Shown here one piece after another: positions 25,044 to 32,859 of a stretch of 64,000 nucleotides of DNA (its first letter is position 1; the number at the start of each line of letters is the position of its first letter). The DNA comes from Gammaproteobacteria bacterium (GTDB lineage Bacteria; Pseudomonadota; Gammaproteobacteria; Steroidobacterales; GCA-2729495), in the NCBI GenBank assembly GCA_016874095.1, contig VGVH01000006.1, forward strand, positions 62,001 through 126,000, given 5' to 3'. The translations under genes were made by a program, and so were the position numbers. Below the pieces are notes generated by a model. That model saw nothing but the letters and a program-made list of their open reading frames with translations, made no database searches and was not told the origin of the DNA.

Positions 25044-26043
25044 ATGTCGAAGCGGATCGCGACCGTCGTCGGCGTGAACCTGGTCGTGCTCGCCGGCCTG
25101 CTCGCAGTCGTGGAACTCGGCGGCCGCGCGCTGGCCTGGGCGAAACCCTCGTTCGACGTGCTGTTCCTCGCCGCGGGCTTCCGCGACCTCGAGCGCGCGC
25201 GCGAAACCGCCCGGCACCAAACGCGTCGCGATGCTGGGGGATTCCTTCATCGAGGCCGTGCAGGTGCCCTTCGCCGACACGGCGGGCCAGCGCCTCGAGA
25301 AAAAACTGAACGCCAGAGTCAGCGCCCGCTGGGAGGTGCTCAACTTCGGCGTCTCGAACTACGGCCTCGGCCAGTTCCTGCTGGCCTGGCAGCAGCACGC
25401 GCGCGACTACCAGCCCGACGTGGTCACGGTGATGCTCGCGCAGATCCACCTGCTGCGCACGCTCGACCGCCACGAGGCCGGTGCCTTCGCCGCCACGGCC
25501 GGCCGCCAGCTCGCCCTGCGCCCGACCTTCGAACTTGTCGGTGAGCGCCTGCTGAGCCGCCCGGCCGCGGACACGGCCGCGTTCGCCGCGGCCCAGGACG
25601 CGCTGATCGCGAATGAATTCGACGGCGGGCGCAGCCGCAGGAAGCAGGTGCCCTTCCTGCTGCCGCTGTTTGCCAGGGAGCTGTTCGCCGCCGCCCGCGG
25701 CAGCGAACCAGCCGCAACGACCGCGCCCGTGCTGCAGCCGGCGCAGTACGAGGTCCTGTTCGACATCAACCTGCGCATCCTCGCGGAGCTCGCCCGCGAC
25801 GCCCGCGAGCGCGGCGCGCAACTCATCGTCGCCAATGCCTCAGCCTACTGCGGCGATCCCCCGCTCGTCGCCGAACGCCTGAACGCATTCTGCGCCGCCG
25901 AGCGCGTCACCTGCATCCCGTTCGCCGACGACCTCGCCGCGCTGAACGCGACAGGCATCGACACCCGCTGGCCGCACGACGGGCACTTCAATGTCGCGGG
26001 GAATGAAGCGCTGGCCGCGGCGTTGGGCCGGGCGATCGATTGA
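25044..26043 (+). pseudogene. SGNH/GDSL-type hydrolase gene broken by a 2-bp loss in a GC run
   Basis: Two overlapping frames together make one membrane-anchored SGNH-type protein. The first part from ATG 25044 gives a signal-anchor (VVGVNLVVLAGLLAVVELGG) and then FRDLERAR, after which the frame loses sense. The second frame continues from about 25204: KPPGTKRVAMLGDSFIEAVQVPF (block I GDSF), FGVSNYGLGQFLLAWQ, VTVMLAQIH, and near the end DTRWPHDGHFNVAGNEALA with the Asp-x-x-His pair of SGNH enzymes. The break lies in the 10-bp CGCGCGCGCG run at 25194-25203; adding one GC unit restores one frame of about 333 codons. This may be a true slippage event or a sequence error. The second part could be translated from ATG 25231. 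Confidence 0.82.
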
Positions 26044-26056
26044 TTGGAATGCAATG

Positions 26057-26127
26057 GGTCGCGGCTGGCGCCGCTCCTACAACGTTACGGCCGCTCGAAC
26101 GCCGTAGGAGCGGCGCCAGCCGCGACC
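26057..26127. repeat. REPIN: inverted REP pair
   Basis: Left arm 26057-26080 and right arm 26104-26127 are perfect 24-bp inverted repeats with core GTAGGAGCGGCGCCAGCCGC. Compared with the pair beside the RAYT gene, the centre has changed from GCAAGC to GCCAGC in both arms, so the hairpin is kept. It is located just after the SGNH gene. Confidence 0.92.
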
Positions 26128-26140
26128 GGTGACAGATCCC

Positions 26141-26177
26141 CAAAAAAAGAAAGCCCCGCATTCGCGGGGCTTTCTTC
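26141..26177. terminator. Bidirectional rho-independent terminator
   Basis: AAGAAAGCCCCGC-ATTC-GCGGGGCTTTCTT forms a 13-bp stem. On the minus strand it is followed by a run of T interrupted once, so it ends the VPLPA-CTERM gene at 26198-27400. The plus side (TTTCTT) could also stop reading from the SGNH gene. Confidence 0.9.
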
Positions 26178-26197
26178 GTCCAAAAGGACTACCAGCT

Positions 26198-27400
26198 TCA
26201 GCCAGCCTTGCGCCGGCGCGCGTAGCGGCCCGCGGCCAGGATCGCCGGAGCGAGCAGCCAGGCGGCAGCCGGTGCCGGCACGACCGTACCGGTGAAGTTG
26301 AGTTTGCCGACGGTCAGGGTGCCGCAGGAGATCTTGGTGCCGTCGTAACGGATGTGCTCCGTGCCGCAGCCACCGCCAGAGGAACCCAGCGCGCGACGGT
26401 ACTCGCCCGCGTTCGTGGTGATGTTGCCAGCACCGTCGACCGAAATGCTCGCGAGCACGCCTGATAGCGTCTGCAGCAGGGCCACACCGCCGGCATCGCG
26501 GACGTTGATCATGCTGGTCGTGTTGTCAGTCGTAGAGCTGCCGTCGAGGTCCCAGCCCCAGGACAGGTGACTGCCGGTATTGCTCTGGCCGCCCGACGTG
26601 ACGCCCGCCGTGCACAACGTGCCCGCCGAGGTGTCGCTCGTCGCACCAAGGCCGCCCTGCTGGCAGGCGAAGCCTGAGTCATTGAACCGGGCGGTGCCGC
26701 CGGTGATGTCCCAGGTGGTCGCCGTGAACGTGCCGGTCAAATTGAGCGTGATCGTCGCCGCCGTCGTGATGCCCTGCCAGTAGTTGCCAAACGGTGAACC
26801 GTCAGCCGAGCGGATGTTGAAGCCGTTGGCGCCGTTGCCGGCGCTGTTGCTGAGACGGATGCCGGTAGGCGACGTGGTGGTGGTCGCACCCGTCGGCTCA
26901 TCGGTCGTCGCTACGATGTTCAACGTACCGGTCAGTGTCGTGTCGGTGACCGTGACGGTGCCGGTCGCGCGCGGGTTCGGGCCCAGGTCACCGGCATCGG
27001 TGGTGACCGGGGTATTGAGAAAACTCGGATTGCCGTAATAGCTGGTATACCGGCACCCATACTTCCGTGTAGACGGAGCAGCACCGCCCGCTGCTGAGAC
27101 AAGTGCAGCGCACTGCGCAGAAGACGCAAAGTCGGCGTTGAAGAAGGTGCGCGAGTTGTACCCGCTCAGGGTCGTGAAATAGGTGCTGTTGCTGATGCTC
27201 GACAGCGTGGCGGTGCCGCTAGAGGTCCAGGCGATGTCGTTGAGCGTCGAACTCGGCCCGAACGTCAGCGACGCGTCGGGCGTACCCCCACCGTTACCAC
27301 CGATGTCGACGGTGATAGTCGCGGTGGTGCTGTAGCCGAACGCGCTCTGCGCGCTCAGCCCCAGTGCTGCTATGCCCGCGAGGGCTGCCAGCTTCTTCAT
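26198..27400 (-). CDS. VPLPA-CTERM surface protein, paralogue A
   Basis: A 400-residue secreted protein. Signal peptide MKKLAALAGIAALGLSAQSAFG. The mature region is rich in Ser, Thr, Gly and Asn, typical of matrix proteins and of O-glycosylation substrates. It contains conserved segments DEPTGATTTT, RLSNSAGNG, RSADGSPFGNYWQGITTA and RYDGTKISCGTL, plus several Cys. The sorting tail is VVPAPAAAWLLAPAILAAGRYARRRKAG, a VPLPA-like motif (VPAPA), a hydrophobic segment and Arg/Lys. The gene at 27891-29075 is a clear paralogue (same segments in the same order). ATG 27400 has GGAGGATAG upstream, the same spacing and sequence as the paralogue. It is a single-gene unit with its own promoter, structured leader and terminator. 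Confidence 0.9.
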   Translation of the reverse strand: MKKLAALAGIAALGLSAQSAFGYSTTATITVDIGGNGGGTPDASLTFGPSSTLNDIAWTSSGTATLSSISNSTYFTTLSGYNSRTFFNADFASSAQCAALVSAAGGAAPSTRKYGCRYTSYYGNPSFLNTPVTTDAGDLGPNPRATGTVTVTDTTLTGTLNIVATTDEPTGATTTTSPTGIRLSNSAGNGANGFNIRSADGSPFGNYWQGITTAATITLNLTGTFTATTWDITGGTARFNDSGFACQQGGLGATSDTSAGTLCTAGVTSGGQSNTGSHLSWGWDLDGSSTTDNTTSMINVRDAGGVALLQTLSGVLASISVDGAGNITTNAGEYRRALGSSGGGCGTEHIRYDGTKISCGTLTVGKLNFTGTVVPAPAAAWLLAPAILAAGRYARRRKAG

Positions 27401-27573
27401 GGGTTCTATCCTCCAACCAGTGCGTGCGACGAGAAGGGTTTTTCTGACCTTCGAAGGGCAACCTGGCTGTCTTCCCCGAGAATCCCCGGCTGATTTCTCG
27501 CGTCAGCGTCGAGGCAAGACCCCTGGCTTTCCGCACCCGATTCGCACCGGGATTGGGTATTTTTCTTCGATGG
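27401..27573 (-). promoter_or_regulatory. Structured 5' leader resembling a c-di-GMP-I (GEMM-I) riboswitch, copy A
   Basis: The about 170-nt leader shares ordered blocks with the leader of paralogue B. A 6-bp hairpin CCCGGU-GCGA-AUCGGG (plus 27536-27551) has a GNRA tetraloop. Then follow GGAAAGCC, GGGUCUU and later AAGACAGCC and GGUUGCC, the order seen in c-di-GMP-I aptamers (CAAAGCC, GGGUCU, AGACAGCC, GGUUGCC). The canonical 5' strand GGCAAA is not present; instead UCGAAG upstream can pair with CUUCGA at the 3' end. That 3' segment (CCUUCGAAGG) can alternatively pair with a conserved downstream CCUUC, a possible on/off switch before the GGAGG site. Ligand identity is inferred from similarity only. 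Confidence 0.55.
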
Positions 27574-27579
27574 GATCCG

Positions 27580-27607
27580 ACTATACACGCACACGGCAGG
27601 TGCGCAA
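27580..27607 (-). promoter_or_regulatory. Sigma70-type promoter of VPLPA-CTERM paralogue A
   Basis: On the minus strand TTGCGC (plus 27602-27607), a 16-bp spacer and TATAGT (plus 27580-27585). The start of transcription would fall about 7 bp downstream, directly at the beginning of the structured leader. A run of ten G lies further upstream at 27649-27658. Confidence 0.6.
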
Positions 27608-27807
27608 CCGCAGTTTTGACATAAGTGCCAGCAACTTGCGCGTGGGTTGGGGGGGGGGCGCAATCGCCCCTTTCCGACCGGCCCGGCTGCCATCGCTGGC
27701 AACGATTCCAGAACCGTTTCCGTGCAGACAGTTGCGGCGCGAAGCTGCGGTGTCGGTTCACGGCGGCGGCGAGGCGGTGGGGAGGCCGCTGGGTGAAGTT
27801 GCGGTGG
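27608..27807. other. Non-coding spacer with a G10 homopolymer between the two paralogue units
   Basis: No gene is seen. It contains a run of ten G (27649-27658) about 45 bp upstream of the -35 box of the paralogue A promoter. Such a run is prone to slippage. Nothing else recognisable. Confidence 0.5.
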
Positions 27808-27839
27808 AAAAAAGAAAGCCCCGCTTGCGCGGGGCTTTC
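27808..27839 (-). terminator. Rho-independent terminator of VPLPA-CTERM paralogue B
   Basis: On the minus strand GAAAGCCCCGC-GCAA-GCGGGGCTTTC is followed by TTTTTT. The stem is almost the same sequence as the terminator of paralogue A, so the whole unit (promoter, leader, gene, terminator) appears duplicated. Confidence 0.9.
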
Positions 27840-27890
27840 CTGACTCGTCAGTCCATGATCGCTAGATCACGAACCGCTTATCGCTTTGGC

Positions 27891-29075
27891 TCAGGCAGCC
27901 GCCTTGCGGCGCATCCAGCCGAGGAGGCCCAGGGCGGAGCCCATGAGCCACACGGCGGCCGGGACCGGAACCACGGTGCCGCTGACGCTGAGTGCACCCG
28001 TCAGCAGGGTGCCGCAGGAGATCTTGGTGCCGTCGTAGCGCAGGTGGGCAGCGCAGCCACCTGCGGCGTTGCCGAGGCCGCGACGGAACTCACCGGACTG
28101 CGTCGTCAGCACACCGTTAGCGACACTGATGCTCGCCAGGACGCCCGAGAGGGTCGAAAGCACGGTTGAACCACCCGAATCTCTAACTTCCAGCATCGAG
28201 ATCGCGGTAGTACCCGTAGCTGCGCCGTCGAGGTCCCAACCCCAGGAGAGGTTGGCTCCGTTGTTTTGCTGGCCACCCGCTGTGGTGCTGCGGGTACAGA
28301 GGGTGCCCGCCGTTTGGTCGCTCGTCGCACCATTGCCGCCCTGCTGGCAGGCGAAAGTGTTGTCTGTGAACTTCGCCGTGCCACCGCTGATCGACCAGGA
28401 GTTCTGGTCGAAGGTGCCCGTCAGGTTCAGCACGAGGGTGCCGGCCGTGGTGATGCCCTGCCAGTAGTTGCCGAAGGGCGAGCCGTCAGCCGAGCGGTAG
28501 TTGTACCCATTGAAGCCGTTGCCAACCGAGTTGCTGAGGCGAACGCCAGTCGCCGACGTGAACGTCGTCGTGGCGCCCGTGGGCTCGTCCGTCGTGCTGT
28601 TGATGGTCAAGGTGCCGGTCAGGGTCGTGTCGGTGACGAAGACCACACCCGTCGCCGAAGCGCCGGTCAGCGTGGCCGCAGCATCAGCCACCGGCGCCAG
28701 GACGAAACCCGCGGTTCCGTTTTCGGTGTTGTACCGGCACCCGTATTTGCGGGTTGCGTTAACGGTGGCAGGAGTAGCACTAGCGGGAATGAGCCCGGTG
28801 CACTCCGCGTCGCTGGCGAAGTCAGCGTTGTACCAAGCCTGCGAGTTGTGGCCGGTTTGCTGATTGAAATAAGTGGTGTTGGTGACGTTCGCAAGCGCGT
28901 TGGAGCCGGACGAGGTCCAGCCAACATCTGCTGCCGTGTTGGCCGAGCCTGCAAAGGGAGCGGCGCCAGCATTGCCGCCCCAGCTGAACGTCAAGTTGCC
29001 GCTGGCGCTGTAACCGAACGCCTGCGTGCTCAGTCCGAGCACCGCCGTGCCGGCGAGTACTGCAATCTTACCCAT
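27891..29075 (-). CDS. VPLPA-CTERM surface protein, paralogue B
   Basis: A 394-residue secreted protein starting MGKIAVLAGTAVLGLSTQAFG (signal peptide). ATG 29075 follows GGAGGATAG; the upstream extension of the open frame runs over the leader and is not protein. The middle contains the same ordered segments as paralogue A (RKYGCRYN, LTGTLTINSTTDEPTGATTT, RLSNSVGNG, RSADGSPFGNYWQGITTAG, FACQQGGNGATSD, LSWGWDLDGA, LSGVLASISV, LRYDGTKISCGTL). The tail is VVPVPAAVWLMGSALGLLGWMRRKAAA, a VPLPA-CTERM signal for the XrtD-type exosortase. Six or more conserved Cys suggest disulfides. Function unknown; likely a matrix or cell-surface protein. Confidence 0.9.
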   Translation of the reverse strand: MGKIAVLAGTAVLGLSTQAFGYSASGNLTFSWGGNAGAAPFAGSANTAADVGWTSSGSNALANVTNTTYFNQQTGHNSQAWYNADFASDAECTGLIPASATPATVNATRKYGCRYNTENGTAGFVLAPVADAAATLTGASATGVVFVTDTTLTGTLTINSTTDEPTGATTTFTSATGVRLSNSVGNGFNGYNYRSADGSPFGNYWQGITTAGTLVLNLTGTFDQNSWSISGGTAKFTDNTFACQQGGNGATSDQTAGTLCTRSTTAGGQQNNGANLSWGWDLDGAATGTTAISMLEVRDSGGSTVLSTLSGVLASISVANGVLTTQSGEFRRGLGNAAGGCAAHLRYDGTKISCGTLLTGALSVSGTVVPVPAAVWLMGSALGLLGWMRRKAAA

Positions 29076-29248
29076 GAGAGCTATCCTCCAAAACGATCCA
29101 AAGAGAAGGGTTGTGGTATCACCTTCGAAGGGCGGCCCGGCTGTCTTCCCCAAGCCCTCGACTGTTCTTGGCGTCAGTGTCGAGGCAAGACCCTTTAGGC
29201 ATTCCTCACCCGGTTCGCACCGGGATCGGCTTTTTCCTTTTTCGGTTA
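29076..29248 (-). promoter_or_regulatory. Structured 5' leader resembling a c-di-GMP-I (GEMM-I) riboswitch, copy B
   Basis: The leader has the same length (about 170 nt) and the same block order as copy A. The GNRA hairpin is CCCGGU-GCGA-ACCGGG (plus 29209-29224); one pair changes from G-U in copy A to G-C here, which supports the stem. GGGUCUUGCC and AAGACAGCC follow with a longer GCCUCGAC/GUCGAGGGC stem between them. The 3' part CCUUCGAAGG and the later CCUUC are both conserved, so the alternative pairing is also possible. The linker sequences differ freely. The canonical GGCAAA strand is again absent. Confidence 0.55.
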
Positions 29249-29254
29249 AGGGCG

Positions 29255-29283
29255 ACTATGGCAGCGTCAAAAAGGCGTGTAAA
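29255..29283 (-). promoter_or_regulatory. Sigma70-type promoter of VPLPA-CTERM paralogue B
   Basis: On the minus strand TTTACA (plus 29278-29283), a 17-bp spacer and CATAGT (plus 29255-29260), at the same distance from the leader hairpin as in copy A. Between 29284 and 29434 no gene or other clear signal is seen; the promoter of the plus-strand gene at 29435 must lie there. Confidence 0.55.
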
Positions 29284-29434
29284 GGCGGTATTAACATAAA
29301 CGCCAAACTTTATATCCGCAGGCCCTCCATCGGGAAAACCTCAAGGCGGTCAAGGGGGTTGGCGCGGGTCTTTCATGTGGCCCCTGCTGCGAACGGCCAG
29401 ATTTTTTAGCCGCCAGGGATGCTAGCGTCCATCC

Positions 29435-31288
29435 ATGACGATTCACGGCCCGATTCGCCTCGCCGCGCTGCTCCTGCTCGGCGCGCTGGCCTACGCCAAC
29501 GTCCCGACGCTCGGGTTCGTCTGGGACGACATCGCGGTCGTCGATTTCCAGCTCGAGCGGCTGCAGACGCTGGCCGACGTCATCCGCCCCCCGCCCGACA
29601 TCGTGCGCTGGAGCTACCAGTACTACCGGCCGCTGATGACCCTGAGCTACCTCGTCGACGCGCGCGTTTTCGGCGCGGGTGAGCCCGCTGGCGCGCACCT
29701 CAGCAACCTGCTGGTGCATCTGGTCGCGACCGCACTGCTGTGGCGCCTGCTGCTGCGCGCACTGGCCGGGGCCGCCGGCGGGGCCGCGGGCGCCTGGATC
29801 GGCGCGGCGCTGTTCGCCGTGCACCCGATCCACACCGAGTCGGTCACGTGGATGGCCGGGCGCAGCGACGTATTCGCTGCGGCGGGGCTGTTCGGCGCGC
29901 TGCTCTGTGCGCTGGCGTGGCGGGATCGCGGGTCGCGGGGGGCGCTGGCCGCATCGGCGCTGCTGTTTCTGGCGGCGTTGATGAGCAAGGAGGTGGCGGT
30001 CACGGGGTTGGGGTTGTTGCCGTTGGTCTGGGGGGCGGTCGGGGGTTCGGTCAGAGGTGGGTCGGTCGGGGCTGGCGCCCCTCCTACAAAGAGCATGCGG
30101 GCGGGCTTGATGGCCTTTGCGCTATGGGTCGTCGTGCTCGGGGCGTTCGTCGTGCTGCGGCAGTGGGCAGGGTCGTCGTCGCAGATCGGGACGACCGCGG
30201 TGCCGGGCGATGCGCTGGAGGCCGGGGTTCGCGCCAGTGCTTTCTATTTGATGAAGCTGGTCTGGCCCTGGCCGCAGGTGAACCTGGTCGCCTGGGAGAT
30301 GGCGCCCGGCGCGGCGAGCGCTGCGCTCGCCACGCTCACTGCCCTGGTGCTGACCGGACTGGCCGCGGTACGCGCCTGGCGTGGCCGGGGTGGCACGGCC
30401 TTCCTCGCCTGGGGCTGGTTCTGGGTCACCATCAGCCCGCCACTGCTCATCGCCATGCAGGGGGCGACCAACACGCCGCTCGCGGAGCGCTACCTTTATC
30501 TGCCGTCCGTGGCGTTGTCGATCGGCGTCGGTTTGCTGTCGGCGCGTCTGCTGGCCGCCGGCTGGCGGCGGTCGGTTGCCGTCGTCACCGTCGCGGTGCT
30601 GAGCACGCTCGCTGTGGCGACCTTCCAGCGCAACGGCGTCTGGCGCGACGACATCGCTCTGTGGTCCGACGCCGCCAGGGGTCCGGCCGTCGGCTCGCTG
30701 GCCTGGCTGAATCTCGGGCTGCACCTGATGGAGACCGACGAGCGCCGCTCGATCGACGCCCTGGCGCAGGCCGCAGGGCGCAGCGACCTCACGCCGCTGT
30801 GGCGCTCGCGCGCGGAGAACGGCATTGGGCATCTGCTCATGGAGCGCGGGGATGCGGATGGCGCGGAGCCCCGCTACCGCGCCGCGATTGCCGCAGCACC
30901 CGACAACCATGAGCCCTATTACGGGCTGGCCTGGGTCGCGCAGCACCGTGCCGAGGCCGGTGACACCCTCGAACGGGACGCGCAGGCCGAGCGTGCGGTC
31001 GGCTATTACGTCGTGGCACTCCAGCGCAATGCCGCCTACCACGCCGCGCGGCTGCGCTTCGCCGGCTTTCTCGCCGAGCTGGGCGACTGGCGCAGCGCCG
31101 CCGGCGACCAGGCCGGCGCCGAGCGTCGCTGGCGCGCCGCCGTCGAGCAACTCGACGCGCTCGATGCGCTCATCCCCGCGGCGCGGCGCGCGCGGGTGGT
31201 CGGCAAGCTCGCAGCGGATTCCGGCATCGACCCTGCGGCACTGCGCGCGAGACTGGCGACACAGCTGACCGGGGAACCGGCGGGCTAG
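29435..31288 (+). CDS. TMTC-like (DUF1736) GT-C membrane glycosyltransferase with TPR tail, paralogue 1
   Basis: A 617-residue protein with about ten membrane helices (residues 1-400) and a C-terminal TPR part. Family marks: FVWDDIAV in the first loop (Asp31/Asp32, the place of the catalytic Asp in GT-C enzymes), YRPLMTLSYLVD, VHPIHTESVTWMAGRSDV, SKEVAVTG, KLVWPWPQ, PLAERYLYLPS and WRDDIALWSDA. The same series occurs in eukaryotic TMTC O-mannosyltransferases. Four more copies lie in this window. It would transfer a sugar from a polyprenyl-phosphate donor to a protein or glycan in the periplasm; substrate unknown. A REP sequence (30063-30089) is read in frame in the loop after the KEV helix. 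A phosphatase-fold gene follows after 9 bp. Confidence 0.82.
   Translation: MTIHGPIRLAALLLLGALAYANVPTLGFVWDDIAVVDFQLERLQTLADVIRPPPDIVRWSYQYYRPLMTLSYLVDARVFGAGEPAGAHLSNLLVHLVATALLWRLLLRALAGAAGGAAGAWIGAALFAVHPIHTESVTWMAGRSDVFAAAGLFGALLCALAWRDRGSRGALAASALLFLAALMSKEVAVTGLGLLPLVWGAVGGSVRGGSVGAGAPPTKSMRAGLMAFALWVVVLGAFVVLRQWAGSSSQIGTTAVPGDALEAGVRASAFYLMKLVWPWPQVNLVAWEMAPGAASAALATLTALVLTGLAAVRAWRGRGGTAFLAWGWFWVTISPPLLIAMQGATNTPLAERYLYLPSVALSIGVGLLSARLLAAGWRRSVAVVTVAVLSTLAVATFQRNGVWRDDIALWSDAARGPAVGSLAWLNLGLHLMETDERRSIDALAQAAGRSDLTPLWRSRAENGIGHLLMERGDADGAEPRYRAAIAAAPDNHEPYYGLAWVAQHRAEAGDTLERDAQAERAVGYYVVALQRNAAYHAARLRFAGFLAELGDWRSAAGDQAGAERRWRAAVEQLDALDALIPAARRARVVGKLAADSGIDPAALRARLATQLTGEPAG
30063..30089 (+). 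repeat. REP element inside a coding region, in frame
   Basis: GGTCGGGGCTGGCGCCCCTCCTACAA matches the REP arm (GGTCGCGGCTGGCGCCGCTCCTACAA) except for two compensating changes that keep the hairpin. It is translated as part of GSVGAGAPPTKS in a loop of the TMTC-like protein. The preceding 30 bp also repeat GGTCGGT/GGTTCGGT, which looks like target or arm duplication. Confidence 0.8.
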
Positions 31289-31297
31289 AATGGCGCG

Positions 31298-32800
31298 ATG
31301 ACCGAACGACGATCCCCTGTCCTGCCGGCGCTCGCGGGCGCTGGTCTCCTCGCCGTCGCGGCGCTGGCCTGGTGGTTCACCGGCCGGAACGCCGACACGA
31401 TGCCTGATTCCACCGCGGCAGCGACTGCGCAGCGCCGTCCCGTGCCGGTGATCTTCTATCTCATCGACACGCTGCGCGCCGACCGGCTGGGGCTCTACGG
31501 CTACGACAAGCCGACCTCGCCCATAATCGATGCCCTGGCGAAGGAAAGCGTGGTGTTCGACCGCGCCCACTCGGCCGCCCCGTGGACCCTGCCCTCGGTG
31601 TCTTCGCTGTTCACCTCGCGCTTCCCCTGCGAGCACGGCGTGATCCGGAACCAGCTGCGGCTGTCAGAGTCCCTGCCCACGCTGGCCGAGCGACTGCAGG
31701 CTGCCGGCTATGCAACGGGCTCCTACTACCAGAACAATTTCGTGGGCCCGATGGCCGGGCTGTCGCGCGGCTTCCAGGTCGTGGAGTTTCGCCAGGATCT
31801 CGAGACACTGGACCTCGACGCCCGTGAATTCCTGGGGCGCGTCGCTGACCAGCCCTATTTCCTGTACCTCCATTCGATGGAGCCGCATGCCACGTATTTC
31901 GCGCCCCGCGATCTCGTCAAGAAATTCGGCTACGTCAGCATCGACGACCACGAGGCCTTCCGCGCACACTGGATCGGCTATCGGATGATGTGGTTTGCCG
32001 ATGCCAAGGCCAGCCGGCCGGTGGGCAGCACCGACACGACCGAAGGTGTCGACCTGGCCATCAATAACATCAACGCCCTCGAGGCGAGCGCGCACATCCT
32101 CTACGACGCGGCGGTGAACTTCGCCGACATCGAGCTCGGCCAGACGATCGAGGTGCTGCGCCAGACCGGCGCCTGGGACGAGGCGATCTTCGTGCTGCTG
32201 GCCGACCACGGCGAGGAAATGCGTGACCACGGCTTGTGGTTCCACGACCAGTCCGTCTACGAGGAAATGACCCACGTCCCGCTCATGATCCACTTTCCCG
32301 GCGGCAGGCACGGCGGCAAGCGCGTCAGCGAGAACGTGTCGCTGCTCGACGTCATGCCCACTGTTCTCGACTTCGTCGGCGAGGGCGACGCCTGCGAGAA
32401 CTGCCGCGGTTCGAGCCTGTTGCCGCTGGTCGACGCGGCCTACGGCGGCACGTACCGCCCCAGCGAACTCCCCACCATGCGCTGGAACGTCTGGGGCTAC
32501 TACAAGCCGCTGAAGGCCAGTCGGGGCGACATCAACGTCGTGGTGCGCGACGGCGATCTCAAGGGCATCTGGAACAAGGAGCCGGGCACGGTCGAGCTCT
32601 ACGATCTCGCGAGTGATCCGGGTGAGCAACAGGATCTCGGCCCGTCGGACGGCACCCGCGCGACGGCGATGGCCGACAAGGCCGCGCAGTGGCTGGCGCA
32701 GTGCGAGGCGACGAAAGTTGCGCCGACCGAGGTGGCGCCCGAGGATATATCCAGCGAAGACCGGGACCGCCTGCGCGCGCACGGGTATTTCGGCGGGTGA
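31298..32800 (+). CDS. Membrane-anchored sulfatase-fold (alkaline phosphatase superfamily) hydrolase or transferase
   Basis: A 500-residue protein with an N-terminal anchor (LPALAGAGLLAVAALAWWF) and a periplasmic alkaline-phosphatase-superfamily domain. Metal and active-site parts: YLIDTLRADRLGLYGY (Asp57), APWTLPSVSSLFTSRFPCEHG, LADHGEEMRDHGLWFHDQSVYEEMTHVPLMI. At the position of the Cys that becomes formylglycine in sulfatases there is Thr97, so this is not a classical sulfatase; a Thr nucleophile fits phosphatase or phospho-transfer chemistry (as in LtaS or EptA). It is the second gene after TMTC paralogue 1 with a 9-bp gap, so it probably modifies the same glycan or glycoprotein. Confidence 0.82.
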   Translation: MTERRSPVLPALAGAGLLAVAALAWWFTGRNADTMPDSTAAATAQRRPVPVIFYLIDTLRADRLGLYGYDKPTSPIIDALAKESVVFDRAHSAAPWTLPSVSSLFTSRFPCEHGVIRNQLRLSESLPTLAERLQAAGYATGSYYQNNFVGPMAGLSRGFQVVEFRQDLETLDLDAREFLGRVADQPYFLYLHSMEPHATYFAPRDLVKKFGYVSIDDHEAFRAHWIGYRMMWFADAKASRPVGSTDTTEGVDLAINNINALEASAHILYDAAVNFADIELGQTIEVLRQTGAWDEAIFVLLADHGEEMRDHGLWFHDQSVYEEMTHVPLMIHFPGGRHGGKRVSENVSLLDVMPTVLDFVGEGDACENCRGSSLLPLVDAAYGGTYRPSELPTMRWNVWGYYKPLKASRGDINVVVRDGDLKGIWNKEPGTVELYDLASDPGEQQDLGPSDGTRATAMADKAAQWLAQCEATKVAPTEVAPEDISSEDRDRLRAHGYFGG

Positions 32801-32859
32801 TCCGGCGGACGTTAACCGTCGCGGCGTTGCTCACGCCCGGCCATATCCGCTGAGCCGGC

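Noticed and set aside
27615-27640. Sigma54-type promoter (TGGCAC) upstream of paralogue A
   Set aside because: TGGCAC is present on the minus strand, but no TTGC follows at the required spacing; a better sigma70 pair is found nearer.
27401-29248. Cobalamin riboswitch for the VPLPA-CTERM leaders
   Set aside because: CCGGUGCGAAUC resembles part of a B12 aptamer, but the B12 box and the CCCGCCACUGU core are absent, and the order AAAGCC-GGGUCU-AGACAGCC fits c-di-GMP-I better.
31298-32800. Classical sulfatase
   Set aside because: The Cys or Ser of the C/S-x-P-x-R motif is Thr and the Arg is missing, so formylglycine formation is not expected.
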